IMG/VR virus record: IMGVR_UViG_3300037493_004757
Span: 1 to 20,813 of that record
Direction: 5' to 3' (one strand)
Length of the DNA stretch: 20,813 nt
Origin: a virus
Part shown: in pieces, positions 7,601 to 14,507 of the stretch
Layout: each line of letters opens with the position of its first letter
How positions within the stretch are numbered: the stretch's first letter is position 1
Program-made: the position numbers and the translations under genes
The notes under the pieces: model-generated
Told to the model about the DNA's origin: nothing
Seen by the model: only the letters and a program-made list of their open reading frames with translations
Databases searched by the model: none

Positions 7601-9052
7601 TTTGCTGCTGACAAGTTCATGAACATGCTTGTGGGTGCTGGCGTTAAGGTTACGCGCGACAACTCACGTATTGGCCTGGGGCCGCTCACAGATGCGGACA
7701 TCATGAAGATGTCTGCCGGTGAAATCAAAGAACCCAAGCTTGTTCGGGCAAAAGATTTGAAGCCTGAGAAAGATGGCTTGTTCGACCCAGGCGTTACTGG
7801 CGGTCTTAAGGGAGAACGTTGGGCGCATATCGACTTAGCTGAGCCTATTGTGAACCCCCTCTTCGAAGACCCCACACGGCGCTTGTTAGGTCTGACTGGC
7901 ACAGCGCTCACCAAGCTTCTTCAGGAGAAGGGTGGCGCACACGTTAAAAAAGAGCTGGCCAAGATTGACCTGAGCAAGAAAAAGAAAGAGCTCGAGGCCA
8001 AGAGCAAAACGGCGTCGGGGGCGGACTTAGATGGTATCGTGAAGTCGTTGAAGTACATCTCTGCTTTACAGAGTAATGGCCTGACACCTGATAAGGCGTA
8101 CGTCATCTCGAAGATTCCAGTTGTGCCGCCAACAACGCGCCCCGTTGTCCCTGGTAAGGGCGGGCAGGAGCTCATCTACGGAGACATCAATCCTCTGTAC
8201 CGCGATTTACTATTCGTAAACAATCAGTTCAAGGAAGTAAAGCAAGCGGGGACGATGCCCTTCGAAGAGGCCAAGATGCGCCCCATGCTGCATCAGGCAG
8301 TAGGCGCTGTGTTTGGTGTGAACGACCCAGTGACTACGAAGTCTGTTGCGCGCGGACACAAAGGGTTCTTGACCTACATCGCTGGCGCGGGAAGTCCCAA
8401 GTACGGCTTCTTCCAGTCCAAGCTCATGAAGAAGCAGCAGGACATCACAGGCCGAGGAACCATTGTCCCTGACACGACGCTGGGTATCGACCAGGTGGGT
8501 CTCCCTGAGGACATGATTTGGACCATGTACGAAAAGTTTCTGATACGTCGTTTGGTGCAGCAGGGCTACCAGCCTCTCGAAGCCCAGGACATGATAAAGG
8601 CTCGGCACCCGGCGGCTAAGGAAGCTTTCATGAGGGAAATCAAGGAAAGGCCCGTGATGCTAAACCGGGCTCCCACTCTACACCGGTACAGTTTAGTGGG
8701 CGCTTTCCCTGTACCGACACCCGGTAAAACGATCCGCGTGAACCCATTTATTGAATCGGGAATGAATGCAGATTACGATGGAGATACGGTTATGATTCAT
8801 GCCCCGGTGGGGCAGAATGCCATTGAGGAGGTAAAGAAGATGACGACATCCAACCTCCTTTACAGCGACAAGTCAAGGAATGATTTGCTCGTCGTTCCGA
8901 AGCACGAGGCCACAATGGGCCTGGCCCATGCTAGCCAGCAAGACGAGCACAACAAGTCCGTTCACTACGAAAATAAAGCTGACGCCATGAAGGACTACAA
9001 CAGCGGTAAAATTACCCTGGGCACCCGAGTCACGATAGGCGGCAATAAGTGA
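4688..9052 (+). CDS. DNA-directed RNA polymerase: beta subunit fused to N-terminal half of beta'
   Basis: A single 1454-residue chain contains nearly all of beta (about 1-970) followed by beta' up to just past the catalytic barrel. Beta landmarks: HPTQIGALDPMRTPES (390-405), LIPFMESSQGNRLIMGS (496-512), GDKMAGNFGDKGVV (775-788) and GSYDANMQPTKGG (905-917). Beta' landmarks: KPEKDGLFDP (1025-1034), the PPTTRPVVPGKGG switch region (1147-1159), LNRAPTLHR (1325-1333) and the metal-binding NADYDGD (1360-1366), the active-site Mg2+ aspartates. The beta' N-terminal zinc ribbon is absent. The chain stops at a point matching roughly residue 550 of E. coli beta'. AAAGGA sits five bases before the ATG; 107 bp separate it from the gene before. 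The final codons overlap the next gene's GTG by 4 nt. It must work with the beta' C-terminal subunit encoded at 10521-12326. No sigma or alpha subunit is seen in the window. Confidence 0.95.
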   Translation: MTTPNDVQPVLVDAATKRDHIRQKVMEGILESFPIKSRSKTIEISDLSFVKKDYSPSEQKAAILEGNSLFEPVHGTVRVRDNATGEITDEAKKFTLAKIPWFTPRHTLIVGGNEYSVSSMVRPKPGVYARKRANGILEANFNMQGAANFNVTMDPEKGEMQFEYGASKIPLYPILTRAGITHEQIAAKWGDALAEKNRQMAPKNISGVVDRLYNKVVPTYGREALKLTTPEDKIKEVFSRYSKASMNPDVNKATLGHPYDTVTPAAILDASHKVLKIFKNNDEVDDRDSLDFKSLYMVDDFFKERIKLDARDIARKTAIKIEAKKDLKSALASAPFTPGLLKFINTSQLVAVPTQTNPMELIDSSMRVTSLGEGGISSERAIPMEARMVHPTQIGALDPMRTPESFRAGVDVRAALALHKDAKGNIYVPLINVKNGKKTEFVRSGLIQTSTVAFPQQKLEGQVDALVNGVVRKVNASQVDYQIPHSSFMYSPTTNLIPFMESSQGNRLIMGSKYQTQALSLVDRDVPWVQSVSHTGKPMVEVMAQMVNPHATAAGTISKIDKDYIHIKPTSGGDAVKVHYETNFPLAAKSFLHHTLNVKVGDKVTSGQQLADSNYTKDGKLALGKNMSVAYMPYNGANSNDAIVISETAAKKLTSEKMYKVVVSRDPDMTFDRNKHQIYYGQNYTKDHYKLLDDEGVVKPGMKLNAGDPVIFGLRKSQMSPDDVLLGRLHKSLVKPFRDASDVWNHHHEGEVIDVVKTGSRIAVTIKVKEPMQVGDKMAGNFGDKGVVAQIVPDDHMIQDATGKPLDVLLTSAGVVSRINPSQILEAAVGKVAAKTGKPILLENFSGRDNVQYVKDLLKKHGVKDKETVFDPMTGKSIPNVFVGNKYVFKMFKSTDVNYSARNIGSYDANMQPTKGGDMSAKGIGKMEFDALVAHNARNVLLETSTLKSQKNDEFWKALQMGLPTPPPKTSFAADKFMNMLVGAGVKVTRDNSRIGLGPLTDADIMKMSAGEIKEPKLVRAKDLKPEKDGLFDPGVTGGLKGERWAHIDLAEPIVNPLFEDPTRRLLGLTGTALTKLLQEKGGAHVKKELAKIDLSKKKKELEAKSKTASGADLDGIVKSLKYISALQSNGLTPDKAYVISKIPVVPPTTRPVVPGKGGQELIYGDINPLYRDLLFVNNQFKEVKQAGTMPFEEAKMRPMLHQAVGAVFGVNDPVTTKSVARGHKGFLTYIAGAGSPKYGFFQSKLMKKQQDITGRGTIVPDTTLGIDQVGLPEDMIWTMYEKFLIRRLVQQGYQPLEAQDMIKARHPAAKEAFMREIKERPVMLNRAPTLHRYSLVGAFPVPTPGKTIRVNPFIESGMNADYDGDTVMIHAPVGQNAIEEVKKMTTSNLLYSDKSRNDLLVVPKHEATMGLAHASQQDEHNKSVHYENKADAMKDYNSGKITLGTRVTIGGNK

Positions 9053-10524
9053 AGAAGCAAGACGTCCTGGATTACTACGGAACTCCACATGTGCAGACCG
9101 CTTTACTCCGTAATTTCTACGGTGACAGCGCGCTGACACTAGTGAAGCACGACGAGGGAGAACCTTTCTACCGTAGGAATCTGGGAGGGGAGCCCATCAA
9201 GCTCAACAACCCCAGTCAGCTCAAGCGACTTCTAGACCAGCGCACAGTAGAGTTTCATCCTTCGATTGGCAAAAGCACGAACGTCATCTGGGTGGATATC
9301 GATCCTGGCAAGGACGTGACTACGCATGAGCTTAAACCAATCGTAAAGCAAATCGACACAATCCTAAAGTCCATACCCGAAGTAACCAAGACCTCCTTGG
9401 CCTTCTCGGGTGGCAGGGGCTTCTACGTTCGTGGGCACCTTAAAGATGACATGGACACGACCAAGGCCCGTGAGCTCTTAAGTGATAAGCTCAAGCCTAT
9501 GGTCGCCAGAGACCCCAAGTTTGTCATGGCACCCCCGCAGTCTTCGCAGATTCGGCTGGATATTTCTACACTGCATGACAAGGGCTCCATAAGGGGCTTG
9601 TATTCTCTGAACCATGAGACGGGTTTAGTATCTATCCCCTTGAAGCGCCATGAGCTTGATGCCTTCGACGCAAGCAAGGATGCTAAGCCTAAGAAGGTCA
9701 TGGGCGAGTTTGCGCCCGGCATTCCATCATCGAGGACGACGCATGATTTACCTTCGCTCAAAGACGTGGATTGGACGATGTCTGTCCAGCACCATGACGC
9801 GGTTAAAGCTGGTCCTCACTGGGATTTACGCCTTGTTGACCCGGACACTGGGCACGCGCATTCGTGGGCTGTTCCAAAAGCAAAGTTCCCTGAGGCTGGA
9901 GGAAAACCCCTCCTTGCTGTGCAGACGCCTACACACACATCTGACTATGCTCTCTCCTTTGGAGAGGGTGGCCCTAAGCAGATACATACAGGATATGGAC
10001 GGGGTTCCGTTGAAATCAAACATAAGGAGAAGGTAAATATCCTGTCTTCTGGTCCAGATAGTCTAAGATTTGAGAGAGTAGACGGAAAAGAAAAAGAACG
10101 TTACGCTCTAGTTCGCACCAACAAGGATAAATGGCTTATGAGAAATGTCACACCGAAGGTTGCGCAGTTTTTGAAGCACGCATTCGACCAGGGCTACTAC
10201 GACATGCTACGCAAGCTAGGTGCTGATGGCGACCCCAACGCCGCTATGGGTTCTCAAGGTGCTCAAGGACAACAAGGCGGCGGTGAGCAGACTTCATCTG
10301 AATCCGGTCGCCCGATTCCTGACGACGACAGCCAACTTCCTGCGGGTCAGTTGGCCGAGGCTCTTGGGAATCTTGATGAGACCAGCGCCGACAATGACCC
10401 AGTCGGAAGCGTTCAGGGTAACCCAGTGGACAAGCACCTCGAGCGCGAGTCTGAATGGGGTAACCCTTTCTCCGTAGGTATGGTCGCTGGTTCTTCACCA
10501 ATCATTCCTGGCGGTAATGGATGA
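9049..10524 (+). CDS. Primase-polymerase (AEP) fused to LigD-type 3'-phosphoesterase domain
   Basis: This 491-residue protein lies between the two halves of RNA polymerase beta'. The N-terminal part (about 60-200) has archaeo-eukaryotic primase signatures: VDIDPG (82-87, the metal-binding D-x-D), FSGGRGFYV (119-127) and IRLD followed by GLYSLNHETGLVSIPL (168-198). The usual histidine of the second motif is Tyr126. Residues 240-366 match the 3'-phosphoesterase domain of bacterial DNA ligase D: HHD (248-250), HWDLRL (257-262), SWAVPK (272-277), His296 and GYGRG (315-319), keeping the likely catalytic His/Asp/Arg set. Residues 390-491 are Gly/Gln/Ser/Asp-rich and probably disordered. There is no ligase domain. 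The family role would be end repair or gap filling during non-homologous end joining, or priming. It starts at GTG (9049), overlapping the previous stop as GTGA with only a weak AGGCGG nearby, so translational coupling is likely. Confidence 0.82.
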   Translation: MKKQDVLDYYGTPHVQTALLRNFYGDSALTLVKHDEGEPFYRRNLGGEPIKLNNPSQLKRLLDQRTVEFHPSIGKSTNVIWVDIDPGKDVTTHELKPIVKQIDTILKSIPEVTKTSLAFSGGRGFYVRGHLKDDMDTTKARELLSDKLKPMVARDPKFVMAPPQSSQIRLDISTLHDKGSIRGLYSLNHETGLVSIPLKRHELDAFDASKDAKPKKVMGEFAPGIPSSRTTHDLPSLKDVDWTMSVQHHDAVKAGPHWDLRLVDPDTGHAHSWAVPKAKFPEAGGKPLLAVQTPTHTSDYALSFGEGGPKQIHTGYGRGSVEIKHKEKVNILSSGPDSLRFERVDGKEKERYALVRTNKDKWLMRNVTPKVAQFLKHAFDQGYYDMLRKLGADGDPNAAMGSQGAQGQQGGGEQTSSESGRPIPDDDSQLPAGQLAEALGNLDETSADNDPVGSVQGNPVDKHLERESEWGNPFSVGMVAGSSPIIPGGNG

Positions 10525-12326
10525 CAAACGGTACTCCTCTAGGCCAGCACCTCATCAATGAGCTTATGCCTGACGGCTATAAGTTCAGCGGGCCGATTAC
10601 GAAGAAGGTCATGACGGGCACGATGACGCGCTTGTCTCGTACTGACCCTCATACGTATGCTCGCATTGTTGGTGACGTTAAGCGCCTAGGGGACCAGCTT
10701 GCTACCTCTGAAGGTCTTTCTATTGGTCTGGACGACATCACGCCGCACTACGAGCTGCGTGACAAGATGATGAAAGACGCTGAGAAGCAGTTCCGTGCTG
10801 CGAATACCGACGACAAAAAGCGCGCTGTTCTCGAGTCTTTCCAGCCCAAATTTAAAGAAGACACATCCAAGCATCCAGGGTCTATGACCCTTCAAGTTGC
10901 GTCTGGTGCTCGTGGTAATGCCATGCAGTACATGAAGATTGTGTCTTCTCCGGTGTATGCGCGCAGTGGTCGTGGCCAAGTAGAGCCGTGGCTAATCAAG
11001 CGCTCCTACTCTGAAGGCATGACTGCGGCAGACAACTGGGTAGCTGGCAGCGAAGCCGTTCTTGATACTATCAAGTCTCAGACTTCAGTATCAGAGCCAG
11101 GTGAGCTCTCGAAGATTCTTGTCAGCAACATGAGCAACCTCTTGGTCACCGAGTCCGACTGTGGGACCAAGAACGGTATCCTCATGAATGCTCTGGACCA
11201 TAACGTCATCGACCGTTTTCTAGCTCGACCAGCCGGGGCATTTAAGGCAGGGACACTAATCACACCTATTAATCAACCCAGCATTGCTAGGGCTGTTGGG
11301 GTCATGCAGATTACGGTGCGTTCTCCTCTGACGTGTGAAGCTGGTGACGGTATCTGCCAGAAGTGCCAAGGCTTGAACGAGAAGGGTCAGCACCATGATG
11401 TCGGTACGAATGTAGGCGTACGTTCGGCCCAAGCCATGGCTGAGCCTTTGACACAGCTCTCCTTGAGTACTAAGCACGGTGTAAAGTCTGCGAAGGATGA
11501 CCGCCTGCAGCTCCAGGGTGTGGAAGGCTTTAGGCAGGCTATCGAGTCGCCTAACTTGTTCTTACACAAGGCCACGCTTTCCACGTTGGACGGCAAGGTA
11601 ACCAAAATTACCAAAGCTCCCCAAGGTGGACAGTTCGTAACTGTCGGCGAAAAAGAGCACTACGTAACCCCTAACCTCAGCGTGAAGTTCAAGGTGGGGG
11701 ACATGGTAGAAAGAGGCGACGCGCTTAGCACAGGCATTCCGAAGCCCGACGAGGTAGTGAAATACAAGGGCCTTGGCGCTGGCCGAGTTTACCTTGTAAA
11801 TACACTCAAGGACCTATATGCGTCCCAGGGCATCAGCCTTGACCAGCGTCACTTTGAGTTGCTGGCGCTTGGTGAACTCAACCAAGTAAAGATTCTCAAC
11901 GACCCCCACAACAACTTTATCCGTGGGGATATCGTGAACTACAACAACCTGAAGTCTGTGCTGGCGAAAGACGTGAAGAACGTTTCGCTGCATGAGGCCG
12001 CAGGTGAGGTTCTTGGAAAAGAATACTTTCACTACTCAGCGGGAACGCGACTCACACCTTCAGTATCAGACTTCCTAAAGAAGAATGGTGTGAAGGATGT
12101 GTTCATAGCGCCTCGTGCCCCCGAGGTTGAGTTCGTAATGAAGCCAGCGACACGCGCGCCGTTATTCTATCCAGACTGGATGGCGCGTTTGTCCCACAGA
12201 AATTTGAAGGCGACGTTGCAGCAAGCAGCCCATTTTGGAGAGGTCTCAGATATTCACGGTGCCCACCCTGTTCCGGCCTATGTTTTTGGTGCAGAGTTTG
12301 GTCAGGGCGAGAAGGGTAAATACTGA
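10521..12326 (+). CDS. DNA-directed RNA polymerase beta' subunit, C-terminal half
   Basis: This 601-residue chain resumes beta' where the fusion protein ends. TPLGQHLINELMPDG (5-19) matches the segment that follows the catalytic domain in bacterial beta', and LSIGLDDI (66-73) matches the conserved SVGIDDM segment. SGARGNAMQ (128-136) is the bridge helix. Four cysteines (214, 272, 279, 282) reproduce the second beta' zinc site, and TQLSLSTKHG (311-320) is the trigger loop with its catalytic histidine (His319). The Met and Arg that precede it in E. coli are Leu and Ser here. A C-terminal DWMARLSHRN segment corresponds to the conserved beta' end. The ATG overlaps the previous stop as ATGA, with only weak GGCGG upstream, implying coupled translation. 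Its partner is the product at 4688-9052. Confidence 0.93.
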   Translation: MTNGTPLGQHLINELMPDGYKFSGPITKKVMTGTMTRLSRTDPHTYARIVGDVKRLGDQLATSEGLSIGLDDITPHYELRDKMMKDAEKQFRAANTDDKKRAVLESFQPKFKEDTSKHPGSMTLQVASGARGNAMQYMKIVSSPVYARSGRGQVEPWLIKRSYSEGMTAADNWVAGSEAVLDTIKSQTSVSEPGELSKILVSNMSNLLVTESDCGTKNGILMNALDHNVIDRFLARPAGAFKAGTLITPINQPSIARAVGVMQITVRSPLTCEAGDGICQKCQGLNEKGQHHDVGTNVGVRSAQAMAEPLTQLSLSTKHGVKSAKDDRLQLQGVEGFRQAIESPNLFLHKATLSTLDGKVTKITKAPQGGQFVTVGEKEHYVTPNLSVKFKVGDMVERGDALSTGIPKPDEVVKYKGLGAGRVYLVNTLKDLYASQGISLDQRHFELLALGELNQVKILNDPHNNFIRGDIVNYNNLKSVLAKDVKNVSLHEAAGEVLGKEYFHYSAGTRLTPSVSDFLKKNGVKDVFIAPRAPEVEFVMKPATRAPLFYPDWMARLSHRNLKATLQQAAHFGEVSDIHGAHPVPAYVFGAEFGQGEKGKY

Positions 12327-12886
12327 TGACTCCTTTTGAGACTGGACGGGCAGATACCTTTTCTGCGTTGGGCTTGGAGAAGGTTGCTTTAGTTGTGCCT
12401 CATATTCCTCCCGCAGCTGCAGCTACCGCAGGACGTGCAGCAGGCAACGTTTCTAAGACTGTGGCCAAAGAACCAGGCTTGGGTTTTTGGGGTCACGCCA
12501 AGCGCACCCTTATTGGTCAGCCCCTTGAAGCTATGCGGCAAATTGGCTCGGGAAAAGCGTTCAAGGGTGACGGACTCTTTGCTGAGGGGCTAAAGGCGCC
12601 TAAGCTCTGGGAAAAAGGAATGCTGTATGGTATTCCTGCCTATATGGGATACAATATCCTTAAAGGAAATGACCCAGACAAAGCGCAGCAGATTGGCGGT
12701 TTGGCCGCAAGCACTCTCGCAGGAAATGCTCTGTGGGGTCCTCTGGGTATGGTTGGCGGTATGGTTGCTATGCCTATCGCAGACCGCATTGGCAGAGGCG
12801 CTGTGAATATTGGACAGAAGCTAACCGGTACTTTTGGTTCGGACCCACAGAATCCGTATCACCAGTACCAACAGCAGCATCAGTAA
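12326..12886 (+). CDS. Gly/Ala-rich hydrophobic protein of unknown function
   Basis: This 186-residue protein starts at an ATG sharing one base with the beta' stop (TGATG), so it is probably translated by re-initiation. The N-terminus contains a GLEKVA motif, one of many K-hydrophobic-A peptides in this region. Residues 95-155 are rich in Gly and Ala with GxxxG spacing and long uncharged stretches, including GNALWGPLGMVGGMVAMPIA, that could form membrane-interacting or tightly packed helices. The C-terminus is Gln/His/Pro-rich. No family is recognised. Its position between the polymerase and probable virion proteins suggests a structural or internal virion component, which is inference. Confidence 0.75.
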   Translation: MTPFETGRADTFSALGLEKVALVVPHIPPAAAATAGRAAGNVSKTVAKEPGLGFWGHAKRTLIGQPLEAMRQIGSGKAFKGDGLFAEGLKAPKLWEKGMLYGIPAYMGYNILKGNDPDKAQQIGGLAASTLAGNALWGPLGMVGGMVAMPIADRIGRGAVNIGQKLTGTFGSDPQNPYHQYQQQHQ

Positions 12887-12894
12887 GTAAAATA

Positions 12895-12924
12895 TGCCGT
12901 ACACTTGTGAGAGTGGATACGGCA
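12895..12924 (+). promoter_or_regulatory. Intergenic stem-loop upstream of the 12978 gene
   Basis: TGCCGTA-CACT pairs with AGTG-(GA)-TACGGCA around a TGTGAG loop, giving 11 bp with a two-base 3' bulge. It begins eight bases after the preceding stop codon and ends 53 bases before the next start. No T-run follows, which argues against an intrinsic terminator. It could be a processing or mRNA-stabilising stem, or part of a leader signal shared with the other long gaps. Confidence 0.55.
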
Positions 12925-12977
12925 AAAGCAAAAGGTTTGTAGTAGAGCACTCGAACCTGTTACAGAGGAAAAAGAAA

Positions 12978-13448
12978 ATGAACAAAATCGCGATGATTAA
13001 GCAGGCTTATGCGTACGGCGCTGCTGTCGCTCTGCAAGAGCTCGGCTACGACGTCAATACGGCTCAGAACGCTGGCGTGAAACTCGCTGAGGACGAAGAG
13101 GGTATGCATCCGGCCCTGCGCGCTCTGATTGGTACAGGCGCTGGTCTCGGCGCTGGCGCTCTGGCTGGTGGCGCTCTCGGCGCTGGTGGCGGTGCGCTGA
13201 TGCAGAAGTTTAAGCCCGAAGGCGCGGGGCGTCTCACCGAGATGATGCAAGCCGGTCGTGGTATGGCGGAAGACCCCTCGCTTGCGCAGAGTCTGATGGG
13301 TCACGCCTATCTGCCACAAGCTGCCTTCAAAGGCACTCCGGGTATGGCTGTTGGCCGTGAAGCTATGCTAGGTGCGCAGCCTGGTGCGGCGGCTGGCGGC
13401 GCTCTCGGCGCTCTCGGCGGCGGTCTCTACGGTGGCCTGAGCGAGTAA
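12978..13448 (+). CDS. Small protein with two glycine-zipper segments
   Basis: This 156-residue protein starts at an ATG nine bases after a GAGG Shine-Dalgarno sequence. The frame is open further upstream to 12894, but that ATG lies inside the intergenic hairpin and has no ribosome binding site. The N-terminus (MNKIAMIKQAYAYGAAVALQ) is helical-looking and followed by VKLAEDEE. Residues 52-73 and 136-154 are almost purely Gly, Ala and Leu with glycine-zipper spacing, encoded by near-tandem GGCGCT units in the DNA. The two zippers bracket a more polar middle with several Met. Glycine zippers are known in membrane-associated and pore-forming proteins, so a virion or membrane-active role is possible. 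No family is recognised. Confidence 0.75.
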   Translation: MNKIAMIKQAYAYGAAVALQELGYDVNTAQNAGVKLAEDEEGMHPALRALIGTGAGLGAGALAGGALGAGGGALMQKFKPEGAGRLTEMMQAGRGMAEDPSLAQSLMGHAYLPQAAFKGTPGMAVGREAMLGAQPGAAAGGALGALGGGLYGGLSE

Positions 13449-13460
13449 TCTAGGAAACAC

Positions 13461-13475
13461 GAGGAGAAGATATAC
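13461..13475 (+). promoter_or_regulatory. Strong ribosome binding site resembling the phage T7 gene 10 leader
   Basis: GAGGAGAAGATATAC directly precedes the ATG at 13476. The GAGGAG core followed by a purine-rich AAGATATAC spacer closely resembles the efficient T7 major-capsid translation leader (AAGGAGATATACAT). The likeness is probably convergent. It suggests high translation of the following gene, which also has extreme codon bias. Confidence 0.6.
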
Positions 13476-14393
13476 ATGGGACTTTTGAAGAGAGCACACG
13501 TTCGGGGCCTCAACTTTGGCCTGATTCGCAATGGGTTGGTCGCTTACCCGTCTGCGAAGTTCGCCAATGAGGTCGCTGACGCTGTCGCTGACAACGTGGA
13601 AGATACTGAAGCTCCTGAGATGACGGACGGCTCTGGCATGACGGCTGCGGAGGTTGCTCCCATCCTTCAGAAGCTCGTGGAAGTCGCTCAGGAAATCGCC
13701 GCGAAGACCGGCAGTGCGCGTGACCTCGGCCTCAACAAGGTCTCCGCCGATGCCAACCTCGACATCGTGAAGCTTGCGTACGCGCACGCTGACCGTTGCA
13801 TCGAGAAGGCAGCCCTTGAGTCTGGCACGAACAATCCTGGTTCCGGCCCGGCCGAACATAGCCAGGTGACTTCTGAAGGCGAGACTGACGCGCAGAAGAA
13901 TCCGTCCTCGGCTGTTGTTGGTCCCAAGGGCTCCACGTCTCTTGACGTGAGCGCGGGCATGATTGGTTCGCAGAGTGTTCGCCCGAATCAGCCGGGTACG
14001 CAGGATAGCCCTGCCCCGACGACTCTCGCGGACGTGAAGATTTCTTCGCTCCTGGCGAAGCTCTCCACGGACGGTACGTTGCCCCAGGGCGGCGGTCGGC
14101 AGGACCTCAGCACGAACGCCCACATGAAGCGCCTGGTTGTGCCGCAGGGCATGACTCACTCTACGACGCCGCATGTTCCGGTCCCGCTGAAGAAGCACCC
14201 GGCTGCCCCGCAACCCACCGTGAGCAACGAGATTCAGGCCGACGTCAAGAAGACGGCTGCCCAGCTTCTCGCCACTCCCGAGGGTCGCCAGATTATCAAC
14301 ACCCTGGCTGAGCAGCAGAAGCAAGCGGCGCAAAATGAGGAGCTCGACATCGCGACGAACATCCTCATTAACGCCCTCCAGCAAGCTCAGTGA
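13476..14393 (+). CDS. Probable abundant virion/structural protein, unknown family
   Basis: This 305-residue protein is encoded 27 bp after the previous gene behind a very strong ribosome binding site. Every lysine codon I can read in it is AAG, and many codons end in C, unlike the mixed usage of neighbouring genes; this usually marks high expression. The N-terminal third looks helical and acidic, with VKLAYAHADRCIEKAA near residues 97-112. The middle (about 115-180) is Gly/Ser/Pro/Thr-rich and probably disordered. The last 60 residues (KKTAAQLLATPEG...LAEQQKQAAQ...) look helical. No family is recognised. It could be a decoration, scaffold or internal head protein; the expression signals support abundance but not a specific role. 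Confidence 0.78.
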   Translation: MGLLKRAHVRGLNFGLIRNGLVAYPSAKFANEVADAVADNVEDTEAPEMTDGSGMTAAEVAPILQKLVEVAQEIAAKTGSARDLGLNKVSADANLDIVKLAYAHADRCIEKAALESGTNNPGSGPAEHSQVTSEGETDAQKNPSSAVVGPKGSTSLDVSAGMIGSQSVRPNQPGTQDSPAPTTLADVKISSLLAKLSTDGTLPQGGGRQDLSTNAHMKRLVVPQGMTHSTTPHVPVPLKKHPAAPQPTVSNEIQADVKKTAAQLLATPEGRQIINTLAEQQKQAAQNEELDIATNILINALQQAQ

Positions 14394-14425
14394 CATTCCT
14401 GCCTTTCCTTCCCTGATTCTTTCCC

Positions 14426-14431
14426 TATAAT
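14426..14431 (+). promoter_or_regulatory. Possible -10 box (TATAAT)
   Basis: A perfect TATAAT lies in the 114 bp gap before the 881-residue gene, after a pyrimidine-rich tract. No good -35 element sits 16-18 bases upstream, so it is weak evidence for a host-type promoter. If used, transcription would start near 14438, just before the hairpin at 14446-14469. Confidence 0.25.
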
Positions 14432-14445
14432 TCAAAGCAGAATCG

Positions 14446-14469
14446 TTAGAGTACGAAAACGTATTCTGA
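14446..14469 (+). promoter_or_regulatory. Intergenic stem-loop with AAAA loop upstream of the 14508 gene
   Basis: TTAGAGTACG pairs with CGTATTCTGA around an AAAA loop, giving 10 bp including two G-T wobbles. It ends 38 bases before the start codon at 14508. It is not followed by a T-run, so a leader, processing or polymerase-recognition role fits better than termination. Confidence 0.5.
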
Positions 14470-14507
14470 AAACGCGGACACACGTTTAACAGAGCAGGTT
14501 ATCAAAA

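Noticed and set aside
9049-10524. The gene inside the beta' split as a homing endonuclease or intein
   Set aside because: It has its own start and stop, primase and phosphoesterase motifs, and no LAGLIDADG, HNH, GIY-YIG or splicing motifs that I can see.
12895-12924. Hairpin as an intrinsic transcription terminator
   Set aside because: The stem is good but followed by AAAGCAAAAGG rather than a T-run on the coding strand.
12894-12977. Upstream start extending the glycine-zipper protein by 28 residues
   Set aside because: The ATG at 12894 lies in the intergenic hairpin without a ribosome binding site; the ATG at 12978 has GAGG at a good distance.
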